The notes below the pieces were generated by a model that saw only the letters and a program-made list of their open reading frames with translations, made no database searches and had not been told where the DNA came from. This document shows positions 26,337-39,239 of a stretch of 64,000 bases of DNA, in pieces. The stretch spans positions 682,001 to 746,000 of the forward strand of contig NZ_JAANOV010000001.1 in the NCBI RefSeq assembly GCF_011758745.1, read 5' to 3'. The stretch is from Amycolatopsis granulosa. GTDB lineage: Bacteria > Actinomycetota > Actinomycetes > Mycobacteriales > Pseudonocardiaceae. Position numbers and translations under genes: made by a program. Within the stretch, counting starts at the first letter, position 1, and every line of letters begins with the position of its first letter.

Positions 26337-27079
26337 ACGGGTGGAGCTTCGACCGGCACGGCGCGGTGGCCGTGCTCACCTTCCGGCGCCCGCCGGTGAA
26401 CCTGATCGATTTCGCCGCGCTGCTCGAGCTGGGAGATCTGCTGGAACGCTGCGCGGCCGAACCGGAAGGCATCAAGGTGGTCGTCCTCGCCGGCGGGACA
26501 CCGGGCTACTTCGTCAACCACGCGGATCTGGCGGACCTGGAGCGGGCGGGCAAGGGACTGGTACCGCCGGAAGAGCTGGGCAGCTGGGACAGGGCGCTGC
26601 GCCTGCTGGAAGAGATCCCGCAGCCCACCGTCGCGGCGATCGACGGCCTGGCCTCCGGCGGCGGGAACGAGCTGGCACTGGCCTGCACCGTCCGGATCGG
26701 TTCGGTCGGCGCCCGGCTCGAGCAACCCGAGGTGAGCGTCGGGATCATCCCCGGTGGCGGCGGCACCGTCCGGCTGTCCCGGCTCGTCGGCCCCGGCGTC
26801 ACCGCGGACGCCGTCCTGACGGGCCGGACCTTCGACGCCGACGAGGCCGTCCGCGTCGGCTGGCTGACGCTCCTCCTGCCCGGGGACGACTTCTTCGGCG
26901 AGGTGCTGCGCTGGACCGGGCGGGTCGCCGCCGCGCCCGCCGCGGCGTTGAGCTCGGCCAAACGCTCCATCGTCGCCGGATCCCGGATGCCGTTCGCCGA
27001 CGCTCAGCAACTCGAGAAGAGCCTGTTCCGCGCACTCAGCGCGAACAACACCGCCCTGCGGGAGGACAGCAATGCCTGA
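26333..27079 (+). CDS. Enoyl-CoA hydratase/isomerase family protein
   Basis: 248 residues from GTG 26333. Crotonase fold: VAVLTFRRPPVNLIDF, IPQPTVAAIDGLASGGGNEL (oxyanion-hole region), EQPEVSVGIIPGGGGTVRLS. The usual first oxyanion motif is replaced by GGTPGYFVNHADLAD, and the catalytic glutamate pattern is not canonical, so the reaction could be hydration, isomerisation or C-C cleavage. It is coupled at both ends (4-base and 8-base overlaps). Confidence 0.82.
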   Translation: MNGWSFDRHGAVAVLTFRRPPVNLIDFAALLELGDLLERCAAEPEGIKVVVLAGGTPGYFVNHADLADLERAGKGLVPPEELGSWDRALRLLEEIPQPTVAAIDGLASGGGNELALACTVRIGSVGARLEQPEVSVGIIPGGGGTVRLSRLVGPGVTADAVLTGRTFDADEAVRVGWLTLLLPGDDFFGEVLRWTGRVAAAPAAALSSAKRSIVAGSRMPFADAQQLEKSLFRALSANNTALREDSNA

Positions 27080-27914
27080 CTACCGTGCCGACGTCGCCAA
27101 GACCGAATACGTAGAATCCGGTCCGGTGACGTTCGCCTATCGCAGGCTGGGACCTTCCGGCGGCGTACCTCTGGTTCTGTGCATGCGTTTCCGCGGCACC
27201 ATCGACCACTGGGACCCGGCGTTCCTCGACGAGATCTGCGCGGACCGGGAGGTGATCATCTTCGACAACGCCGGTGTCGGCTTCTCGTCGGGGACCGTGC
27301 CCGCGAGTATCGGCGAGATGGCGCTCGGAGCGCTCGACTTCATCGACGCGCTGGGATTGACCACCATCGATCTGATGGGCTGGTCCATGGGTGGTTTCGT
27401 GGCGCAGTCGGTCGCGCTGACCCGGCCCGGGCTCGTGCGGCGGCTGATCGTCGCGGGCAGCAACCCCGGCAAGGTGGATGGCGCGCCCCGAGCGCCGCAG
27501 AAGACGTTGGAAATCTTGCCCAAGCCGGTCAATGACGACGACGACTTCCTGTACCTCTTCTTCCCCGAAACTCCCTCGGCCCAGGAAGCGGGGCGCGCGT
27601 CGCTGCGCCGGCTGGAACCGCGACTGGCGTCGTCCGGGATCTCCGTCTCCCCGGGAGGTGGCGCAGCGCAGCTGGGCGCGCTCCTGGACTGGTCGGCGGG
27701 CAAGAACGCCGCGTGGGACAGGCTTCATGAGCTGACCATGCCGGTGCTGGTCGCCAACGGAGCGCACGACGTGATGACCCACGCCTACCACTCCTATGCG
27801 ATGTCGCAGCGGTTGCCCGACGGCAAGGTCGTGCTCTACGCCAACGGCGGGCACGGATTCCTCTTCCAGTTCCATGAGGACTTCGCCGGCGAGGTGAACA
27901 CGTTCCTGTCCTGA
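27072..27914 (+). CDS. Alpha/beta hydrolase (second of the pair)
   Basis: 280 residues. GWSMGGF carries nucleophile Ser105; ANGAHDVMT and NGGHGFLFQ complete the triad. It is a paralogue of the hydrolase at 23795. Its start overlaps the preceding gene by 8 bases. Two related hydrolases in one operon may act on successive intermediates or on stereoisomers. Confidence 0.9.
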   Translation: MPDYRADVAKTEYVESGPVTFAYRRLGPSGGVPLVLCMRFRGTIDHWDPAFLDEICADREVIIFDNAGVGFSSGTVPASIGEMALGALDFIDALGLTTIDLMGWSMGGFVAQSVALTRPGLVRRLIVAGSNPGKVDGAPRAPQKTLEILPKPVNDDDDFLYLFFPETPSAQEAGRASLRRLEPRLASSGISVSPGGGAAQLGALLDWSAGKNAAWDRLHELTMPVLVANGAHDVMTHAYHSYAMSQRLPDGKVVLYANGGHGFLFQFHEDFAGEVNTFLS

Positions 27915-28037
27915 GCACACGCACGGGATCGGCGCACCCACCGTGATGCGCGAGCTCACGCCGATCCCCGGGCACCCGCACCGGCTCGGTCACGGGCCGG
28001 CCGGGAGTCTCCCCGGTTCATCGAAAGGACCACACCA

Positions 28038-29408
28038 ATGACAGCACCGGCCCTGACCTTCGACGTCCTCGTGATCGGCTTCGGCAAGGGCGGCAAGACC
28101 CTCGCCGCCACCCTCGGCCGCCGCGGACGCCGGGTCGCCATGGTCGAACAGTCCGACCGGATGTACGGCGGTACCTGCATCAACATCGGTTGCGTCCCCA
28201 CCAAGGCGCTCGTGCACCAGGCCGAGCAGCGACGGGCGGGTGACGATCCCGGCGGCTGGTACGAACAGGCCATCCGCGGCGCCGACTCGCTCACCACCCT
28301 GTTGCGTGGCAACAACCTGCGCATGCTCGACACCCTCGACACCGTCACCGTCATCACCGGCCGCGCCCGGTTCGCCGACCCCAAGACCGTGTCCGTGCGA
28401 GCCGGTGACGACGAACTCCGCGTCAGCGCCGACACCATCGTGATCAACACCGGCGCCCATCCCGTCACCGGCGGCCTGCCGCTGGGCGGCCGGATCATGA
28501 CCAGTACCGGGCTGCTCGCGCTGGAGACGCTCCCCAGCCGGCTCGTCATCGTCGGCGGCGGTTACGTCGGGACCGAGTTCGCCAGCATGTACGCGCAGTT
28601 CGGGTCGGAGGTCACGGTGATCGACCACGCCCCGCGCGTCCTGGCGCGGGAGGACCCGGACGTCGCCGCGGCCGCCGAGGAGATCCTGCGCGGAGCGGGA
28701 ATCACCTTCGTCAACGGTGCGCGCGTGACCGACGCGAGGGACGGCACCAACTCCGCGGTGGTCACCTACACCTCGGGCGACACGACATCCACTGTGGAGG
28801 CCGAGGCGGTGCTCGTCGCGCTGGGGCGCGCCCCGGCCACCCGCGACCTCGGCCTGTCGGCGGCGGGGGTGCACACCACGGCGGGCGGCGCCATCGCGGT
28901 CGACGACCACCTGCGGACCTCGCAGCCGCACATCTACGCCATCGGAGACGTCAACGGCGGGCCCCAGTTCACCTACGTCTCGCTCGACGACCACCGCATC
29001 GTGCTCGACCAGCTCACCGGCGACGGAACGCGGTCGACCGCGGACCGCGTCGCCGTGCCCAGCACCGTGTTCATGACCCCGCCGCTGGCCAGGGTCGGGC
29101 TCACCGAGACCGAGGCCCGCGCGAACGGGCACTCCGTCCGCATCGCCAGCAAGCTGGTCGCGCAGATCGCGGCGATGCCCCGCGCGCGGATCATGAGCGA
29201 CACCAGGGGCCTGATCAAGTTCGTCGTGGACGCCACGACCGACCACATCCTCGGCGCGGCACTGCTGTGCATCGACGCCCAGGAGCTGGTCAACACCGTA
29301 GCCCTGGCCATGCGGCACGGCGTCACCGCGACCGAACTGCGGGACGCCATCTACACCCACCCGTCCTCGACCGAAGCGTTCAACGAAGTCCTCGCCACCC
29401 TCGCGTGA
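28038..29408 (+). CDS. rclA: RclA-like flavin disulfide reductase
   Basis: 456 residues. FAD-binding VLVIGFGKGGKTLAATLG, redox disulfide GGTCINIGCVPTK (Cys47, Cys52), NAD-binding VGGGYVGTEFASMYAQFG and YAIGDVNGGPQFTYVSLDDH, closing with FMTPPLARVGLTE and PRARIMSDTRG. These last motifs are specific to RclA rather than to lipoamide or mercuric reductase. RclA protects E. coli from hypochlorous acid and reduces copper(II). The place next to chloroperoxidase-type hydrolase genes is suggestive. ATG 28038 has AAAGGA 9 bases upstream. A terminator follows. Confidence 0.87.
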   Translation: MTAPALTFDVLVIGFGKGGKTLAATLGRRGRRVAMVEQSDRMYGGTCINIGCVPTKALVHQAEQRRAGDDPGGWYEQAIRGADSLTTLLRGNNLRMLDTLDTVTVITGRARFADPKTVSVRAGDDELRVSADTIVINTGAHPVTGGLPLGGRIMTSTGLLALETLPSRLVIVGGGYVGTEFASMYAQFGSEVTVIDHAPRVLAREDPDVAAAAEEILRGAGITFVNGARVTDARDGTNSAVVTYTSGDTTSTVEAEAVLVALGRAPATRDLGLSAAGVHTTAGGAIAVDDHLRTSQPHIYAIGDVNGGPQFTYVSLDDHRIVLDQLTGDGTRSTADRVAVPSTVFMTPPLARVGLTETEARANGHSVRIASKLVAQIAAMPRARIMSDTRGLIKFVVDATTDHILGAALLCIDAQELVNTVALAMRHGVTATELRDAIYTHPSSTEAFNEVLATLA

Positions 29409-29447
29409 CGGGACCGGACCGCACGGCGATCCCCCGGGCGGCGGCCC

Positions 29448-29486
29448 GCGGCGGGTGACGGTGCGTTGAGCACGTGCACCCGCCGC
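29448..29486 (+). terminator. Hairpin after the RclA-like gene
   Basis: GCGGCGGGTG at 29448-29457 pairs perfectly with 29477-29486. The inner GTGC/GCAC can extend it. It is placed 40 bases after the stop at 29408 and upstream of the convergent stop at 29545. Confidence 0.7.
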
Positions 29487-29544
29487 TGGGTCCGGGCGTA
29501 GTGGACGTCATCGACCGGCTTGTCGTCGGCGAACGGCGCCAGGC

Positions 29545-30024
29545 CTATTCCACCACGACGTAGTCGCCGCCGGTCCGGGCGGCGGCAAGATCGGCGCACG
29601 TGGACACGCCGGCCAGGAAGCGACCCTGGACGACGCGGACATAGGAGCCGTTCAGAGGAAAGACGAGCACGAACTTCGACCCGTCATTCCCGCGCAGAAC
29701 GGCTCCCGTTCGCAGGTTGCCGAGGAACTCGATGATATCCCGTTCTATCTCATCCGCGAATTCACGTTGATTGTCCTGCGAGATGTCGTACAGGTCGGTG
29801 TCGATGTCGTAGGTGGCGCGCCTGCCGGTCACCGGATCCCGCGCCTCGAACGCCAGCCCGAGCCAGCTGCGCGGTTCGACGATCACGTCGGCCTGCCATG
29901 TCGGTCCCCCGAGCCGCCACTTCGACCAGCCGTCGCCCTCGTCGGTGACCACCACCGTCCACGTGGTGCTCACCTGGAGCTCGCGGAGGAAATCAACGAG
30001 CCGACCGCCCACTCCGGATGTCAC
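29545..30024 (-). CDS. Hypothetical protein, possible immunity protein
   Basis: About 159 residues from GTG 30024. No family is recognised. It is a small acidic protein with a central DIDTDLYDISQDNQREFADE segment and a hydrophobic FVLVFPLNGSYVRVVQGRFL strand pair. Upstream, another minus frame ends GRDFTWFRGGYYEKWWVRDI, which looks like the tail of an otherwise lost gene, perhaps a toxin tip. Size, acidity and lower GC are like immunity proteins of polymorphic toxins, but this is only a suggestion. Confidence 0.5.
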   Translation of the reverse strand: MTSGVGGRLVDFLRELQVSTTWTVVVTDEGDGWSKWRLGGPTWQADVIVEPRSWLGLAFEARDPVTGRRATYDIDTDLYDISQDNQREFADEIERDIIEFLGNLRTGAVLRGNDGSKFVLVFPLNGSYVRVVQGRFLAGVSTCADLAAARTGGDYVVVE

Positions 30025-30119
30025 GTACCCACCACTTCTCGTAATAGCCCCCGCGGAACCAGGTGAAGTCCCTGCCCGCGATCGCGTCCACAACCGCGCG
30101 GCCAGCTCGAGGAGCGGGA

Positions 30120-30713
30120 TCAGCGCCTTCCGAAGATATCCCGCACGATCTTGCGTAGCCGGTAAGAATTGGACCTCATGACTTTCCGGTAATCCCGGCG
30201 ACCTACTGAATCAAATGGAATCAGGATGGCGCAGAGGGAGCTCTCCTGATTGACGCCCACCCAGTACCCGGCAGAGGAAAACGTCCATTGCGGCATATCC
30301 GCCGGCGAGACCTTGCCGGCATAAAGGCCTTCTTCGGAGATAAGCCGGAATGCAAAATAGTCCGAATATTCATACGTATCACTGTCCTCGGGATCGAAGT
30401 CCAACCCGAGATGCACCGAGGCCGGTTCGCCCGGGGGAAGCAAGAACGAGGCGGTGGTTCGGGTGAAATCGCAGGCATCCAGCCTCGCGGACAGCCCGAT
30501 GATCTTGTTTCCCGCCAGCACGAAATCCACTTCGAACTCGTCGAGCATGACGGTCGCGTTGGCCCTCGCCGGGAGCGAGCGGAAGTTCGCATCAAGATAG
30601 ACTTCGAACCAATCGTTCTGCCATTCCGCCTGCCTCGCCAGAACCCTGGACTCTATTCGCCCTGGAGCACCCGCAACAGCGAGTGGAAAAGGTGAGAAGC
30701 GCTTCTCGTTCAT
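30120..30713 (-). CDS. Hypothetical protein, possible immunity protein
   Basis: 197 residues with GC visibly below its neighbours. It is beta-rich, with acidic clusters (GLDFDPEDSDTYEYSDYFAF) and a basic C-terminus (YRKVMRSNSYRLRKIVRDIF). No family is recognised. ATG 30713 has only a weak AGAAAAG upstream. It is next to two other unassigned small genes, a pattern seen in toxin-immunity leftovers. Confidence 0.55.
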   Translation of the reverse strand: MNEKRFSPFPLAVAGAPGRIESRVLARQAEWQNDWFEVYLDANFRSLPARANATVMLDEFEVDFVLAGNKIIGLSARLDACDFTRTTASFLLPPGEPASVHLGLDFDPEDSDTYEYSDYFAFRLISEEGLYAGKVSPADMPQWTFSSAGYWVGVNQESSLCAILIPFDSVGRRDYRKVMRSNSYRLRKIVRDIFGRR

Positions 30714-30816
30714 CTTTTCTTGCTCTGGCAGGTGAACCGATGCAATTTTTCATGCTCGGGGGTGGACCACCAGGTAGCAGTACCCTCAAGAAGGATGCCA
30801 CCGCGGAGCATCGCGC

Positions 30817-31380
30817 TCACCACTTCGACTCGTACCTGGTCAGCACCACGCCGCCGGGAAACGTCCGCGTCTCCACCAGGTTCAAGTTCACCCAGCTGTC
30901 CACCGCGGCGAAGAACGGTGTGCCGCCGCCCACCAGCACCGGATGGGTCACGATCTCGTACTCGTCCACCAGCCCGGCCCGCATGGCCGCGCCTGCGAGC
31001 GCTGCGCCACCCACCCTCATCGGCTCGCCGTTCCCGGCCTTGAGCCGGGTGATCTCCTCGACCGCGTCACCGGTGACCACACGGGTGTTCCAGTCGACCT
31101 TGTCAACCGTCGAGGAGAACACCACCTTCAGGGTATCCCGCCAGTTCCGCGCGAACTCGACCTGTGCCGGAGTGGCGCCCGGCTGCTGATCGCCCGTCGG
31201 CCAGTAGGAACTCATGCTTTCCCACAGCTTGCGCCCGTACAGCAACAGACCGATCGCCCGCTCCTGGTCGAGCCACCACTGAAACAGCTCGTCGCTCGGC
31301 CCGCTCCAGCCGAGGTCGTCGCCCGGCGCGGCGATGTAGCCGTCCAGGGACACGTTCATGCCGTAGACCAGCTTCCGCAT
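30817..31380 (-). CDS. DHFR-family (RibD C-terminal) reductase
   Basis: 187 residues. RKLVYGMNVSLDGYIAAPGD at the N-terminus, LLYGRKLWESMSSYW, KVVFSSTVDKVDWNTRVV and GGAALAGAAMRAGLVDEYEI match the dihydrofolate-reductase-like proteins common in actinobacteria. It is a NADPH-dependent reductase of unknown substrate. ATG 31380 has AAAGG about 8 bases upstream and is much better than an upstream start at 31713. Confidence 0.88.
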   Translation of the reverse strand: MRKLVYGMNVSLDGYIAAPGDDLGWSGPSDELFQWWLDQERAIGLLLYGRKLWESMSSYWPTGDQQPGATPAQVEFARNWRDTLKVVFSSTVDKVDWNTRVVTGDAVEEITRLKAGNGEPMRVGGAALAGAAMRAGLVDEYEIVTHPVLVGGGTPFFAAVDSWVNLNLVETRTFPGGVVLTRYESKW

Positions 31381-31603
31381 GACGCGCCAACCTTTCTGCC
31401 GGTCCGTCCCGGGAGCCCGGAACGGCTCGATGCGGAAGACCCCCGGACGCCTGAACCGCAACGTCTGCACCAACGTACTGGACACGCGGGTCATCATCGG
31501 CCCGCCAACTGCCGATGCCGCACGCCCCACGGCCCGCGACATCGCCTGAACACCGTAGCAGAGCAATCGCGCGGATAGTCCTCCTACAGTCCGGCGAACG
31601 CAC

Positions 31604-32250
31604 CTACTGCGATTCGACGGACCAACCGAGCGCGAATCCGATTTCCTGAATCGCGGGCTGAACGTGGCAGGCAAGCACGTCCGGCGAAGCAGCGATGTGC
31701 AAGAACGAGCCATCGCTCCCGGGCATCCAGGCCATCGTCAACCGCTCTGCCGAGGAAAACAGCAAGACGATTTCCCCCAGCCACCACTCAAGACCATCAA
31801 CCGCTTCGAGGAAAGCAGCCGAGCCTTCCCTGACCAGACTTCTTCCGCGCTTCCCCGCCGTCAGTGTTCGCCCGCGGCAATCTCGCGCTGCTGCCGTCAT
31901 GACGAACTGCATCACCCGCCGCTTCTCGTCGGGATTCGCCGACTTCGGCCACTGCAAGGTAATCGAATCGAACACGGTTGCCCGAAGAGCTTCCGCGGCA
32001 AAAGGTGGCACCAGCTCAGCGAAGTCGCCATGATCGTCCCGGAAGACAATCAGCGACATGTCATCGCTCACATCTCTCCCCGCCAAACATGCCACCACCG
32101 CCGTCATCAGCTGGTTCCGAGGACTTCCTGTGTTACCACCTCCAGTATCATCCGAAGTCCACCGTACGTACAGGTCCGCGCGCCCTTGATCGATCGCCGT
32201 CTTCAGCAAACCGGCGACGCGACAACGGTTCCCGGGACTGCCGCACGTTG
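31604..32250 (-). CDS. Hypothetical protein, 5' end uncertain
   Basis: About 210 codons read well (SRNQ-type lead, then AGRDVSDDMSLIVFRDDHGD, GLEWWLGEIVLLFSSAERLT, CHVQPAIQEIGFALGWSVES). No family is recognised. The frame is open to 32299, but that start lies inside manD and upstream of the manD terminator. The true start is therefore later, with no good ATG or GTG and ribosome site in view. A TTG start or a 5' truncation is possible. GC is lower than the neighbours. It may be another orphan immunity-type gene. Confidence 0.45.
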
Positions 32251-32259
32251 AGCGACGAT

Positions 32260-32287
32260 CGCGGGCCAGGATCCGTCCCGGCCCGCG
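32260..32287 (-). terminator. Hairpin after manD
   Basis: CGCGGGCC at 32260-32267 pairs with 32280-32287, and GGA/TCC extends it inside the loop. It begins 9 bases after the manD stop on the minus strand and ends the uidA-transporter-manD operon. Confidence 0.65.
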
Positions 32288-32295
32288 CAGGTCGT

Positions 32296-33545
32296 TCACC
32301 AGTCGTGCACGGTCCCGTCGCGCAGCCGGTTCGTGGGCAGGTACGCCGGCTCGTAGGGGTACTTCGCCGCCAGTTCCTCGTCGAAGTGGATGCCCAGCCC
32401 GGGTTCCTCACCGGGCCGCAGCCCGCCGTCGGCGAAGGTGAAAGTCGGCCCGAAGACCGCCGTCGTCTCCGCGCTGTGCACCATGTACTCCTGGATGCCG
32501 AAGTTGTGCACCGCGAGTCCGATGTGGACAGCGGCGGCGAGTCCGACCGGTGACACGTCCGTCGGGCCGTGCATGCCGGACTTCACCTGGTACATCGCGG
32601 CGTAGTCGAGGATGCGGCGCACGCCGGTGATGCCGCCCGCGTGGGTGACCGGGGAACGGACGTAGTCGATGAGCTGCTCCCGGATCAGGGTCTGGTAGTC
32701 CCAGACCGTGTTGAACACCTCACCGATCGCCAACGGTGTCGTGGTGTGCTGGCGGACCAGGCGCAGGCTTTCCGGGTTCTCGGCCGGGGTCACGTCCTCC
32801 AGCCAGAACAGGTCGTAGGGTTCCAGCGACTTGCCGAGCCTGGCCGCCTGGATGGGCGTGAGGCGGTGGTGCGCGTCGTGCAGCAGGATCAGCTCGGGGC
32901 CGAATTCGTGCCGGACGGCTTCGAACACCGACGGCACGTGACGCAGGTACGCGCGCGTGTCCCAGGTCTCCTCGGCGGGCAGGGCGGCGCGCCGGGCCGG
33001 TTCGTAGTCGTACCGGCCTGATCCGCCGACCGAGGCGGCCGAGCTGGTGGCCACGCCGTACACCGAGTCGAGCCCGGGCACGCCGGTCTGGACGCGGATC
33101 GCGCGGAACCCGAGGTCGAGGTGCTCGCGGATCGAGTCGGACAGTTCGGGGATCCCGCGCCCGCTGGCGTGTCCGTAGACCAGGCAGCGGTCGCGGCTCG
33201 CGCCACCGAGGAGCTGGTACAGGGGCAGCCCCGCGACCTTGGCCTTGATGTCCCACAGCGCCGTGTCGACGGCGGCGATCGCGGCCATCGTGACCGGGCC
33301 CCGCCGCCAGTAACCGCCCCGGTAGAGGTACTGCCAGGTGTCCTCGATGCGGTGCGCGTCCCGCCCGATCAAGAGCGGGGCGACGTGGTCACGCAGGTAG
33401 CTGGCGACCGAGAGTTCCCGCCCGTTGAGGGTGGCGTCGCCGTAGCCGACGACGCCGTCCCCGGTCGTGATCTTGAGTGTGACGAAGTTCCGCCCCGGGC
33501 TGGTGACGATGACGTCGGCACGATCGATCCGCACTGGTACTCCGT

Positions 33546-33549
<4 letters not shown>
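32296..33549 (-). CDS. manD: D-mannonate dehydratase, enolase superfamily
   Basis: 417 residues. Mandelate-racemase/enolase-fold protein with the ManD/RspA signatures: [79 protein letters not shown] and [22 protein letters not shown]. It converts D-mannonate to 2-keto-3-deoxygluconate. Here it stands in for the unrelated UxuA dehydratase. ATG 33549 overlaps the transporter stop by ATGA. Some RspA-clade proteins are slow on mannonate, but the operon partners support a metabolic role. Confidence 0.9.
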
Positions 33550-37775
<4,226 letters not shown>

Positions 37776-37811
37776 TTGCCACGACGCCGGTCGCGGCGGG
37801 AGCCTGCGGGA

Positions 37812-39239
37812 ATGCACCGTGGCTCGACAGGGATCGCCCTCGAACCCCATCCGGACCGGCTCCTACCCAGCGACCCCACCGAGCGGTCGATCGCGCGCCG
37901 GTTGTACGACAGCGTGCGCGACCTGCCGTTGGTCAGCCCGCACGGGCACGTCGACCCGGCACTGCTGGCCCGGGACACGCCGTTCGGCAACCCCGCCGAA
38001 CTCCTGGTCACGCCCGACCACTACGTGACCAGGCTGCTGCACGCCCACGGCGTCCCGCTGCGCGACCTGGGCCTGCGCGACGAGGACGGGCACACCGCTG
38101 CGCCCCGGGAGGTGTGGCGCGCCTTCTGCTCGCATTGGCGGTTCTTCCTGGGCACCGCGTCGCGCCAGTGGCTGGAGGCCGAACTGCACGACGTCCTCGG
38201 CGTGACGGTCCACCCCTCCGCGGCGACCGCCGACACGTTGTTCGACGAGATCACCGAGCGGCTCGCCAAACCCGGTTTCCGGCCCCGCGAGCTGTACGAG
38301 TCGTTCAACATCGCCGTGCTCGCCACGACCGACGACCCCGCCGACGACCTGCGGCACCATCGGGCGCTGGCGGACGATCCGTCCTGGGCGGGCCGGGTGG
38401 TGCCGACCTTCCGTCCTGACCGCTACCTCGACGCCACGCACCCGGGCTGGCCCGCCGCGCTGGACCGCCTCGCCGAGGCGAGCGGCATCGACACCGGCAG
38501 CTACCGCGGCACGATCGCCGCGCTGGAACAGCGCCGGGAGTTCTTCCGCCGGCACGGCGCCACCACCACCGACCACAGTGCCCCGGACGCCCGAATGGAG
38601 TTCCTGCCGGAGGCGCAGGCGGCGCGGTTGTTCGACGCGGTCCGCGCCGGCAACGCCGGACCCGGGGACGCGCGGCTCCTGTCCCGGCACCTGCTCGGCG
38701 AAATGGCCCGGATGTCCAGTGAGGACGGCATGGTGCTCACCCTGCACACCGGTGTCGACCGCAACCACCACGAACCGACCTTCGCGCGGTACGGGGCCGA
38801 CACCGGCCACGACATCCCGTTGCACGCCGAGTTCACGCAGGCGCTCAAGCCCATGCTGCGACGGTTCGGGACCCATCCGGTGTTCCAGACCGTGCTGTTC
38901 ACCCTCGACGAGACGGTGTTCTCCCGCGAGCTCGCGCCGCTCGCCGGCTTCTACCCCACCGTCTACCTCGGCGCCCCGTGGTGGTTCCTGGACGCCCCCC
39001 GGGCCATGCGCCGCTTCCGGGACGCCGTCACCGAAACGGCCGGTTTCCACCGCACCGCCGGCTTCATCGACGACACCCGCAGCTTCTGCTCGATCCCGGC
39101 GCGCCACGACACCGCCCGCAGGGTCGACGCCGCGCACCTCGCGAGCCTGGTCGCCGAGCACGTCCTCAGCGAGGACGACGCCCAGGAAGTGCTGCACGAC
39201 CTCAACGACCGCCAGCCGCGGAAGGCGTTCCGGCTGTGA
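37812..39239 (+). CDS. uxaC: Glucuronate isomerase
   Basis: 475 residues. VSPHGHVDP supplies the metal-binding His44/His46. VPTFRPDRYLD, MVLTLHTGVDRNHHEPTF, YPTVYLGAPWWFLDAP and DDTRSFCSIPARHD are standard UxaC segments. It interconverts D-glucuronate and D-fructuronate. ATG 37812 is preferred; earlier in-frame codons overlap the operator. It overlaps uxuB by GTGA. Confidence 0.95.
   Translation: MHRGSTGIALEPHPDRLLPSDPTERSIARRLYDSVRDLPLVSPHGHVDPALLARDTPFGNPAELLVTPDHYVTRLLHAHGVPLRDLGLRDEDGHTAAPREVWRAFCSHWRFFLGTASRQWLEAELHDVLGVTVHPSAATADTLFDEITERLAKPGFRPRELYESFNIAVLATTDDPADDLRHHRALADDPSWAGRVVPTFRPDRYLDATHPGWPAALDRLAEASGIDTGSYRGTIAALEQRREFFRRHGATTTDHSAPDARMEFLPEAQAARLFDAVRAGNAGPGDARLLSRHLLGEMARMSSEDGMVLTLHTGVDRNHHEPTFARYGADTGHDIPLHAEFTQALKPMLRRFGTHPVFQTVLFTLDETVFSRELAPLAGFYPTVYLGAPWWFLDAPRAMRRFRDAVTETAGFHRTAGFIDDTRSFCSIPARHDTARRVDAAHLASLVAEHVLSEDDAQEVLHDLNDRQPRKAFRL

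Noticed and set aside
18719-29408. Antibiotic biosynthetic cluster suggested by the LAL regulator
   Set aside because: No polyketide synthase, NRPS, terpene cyclase or tailoring set is present. The neighbours look catabolic or detoxifying.
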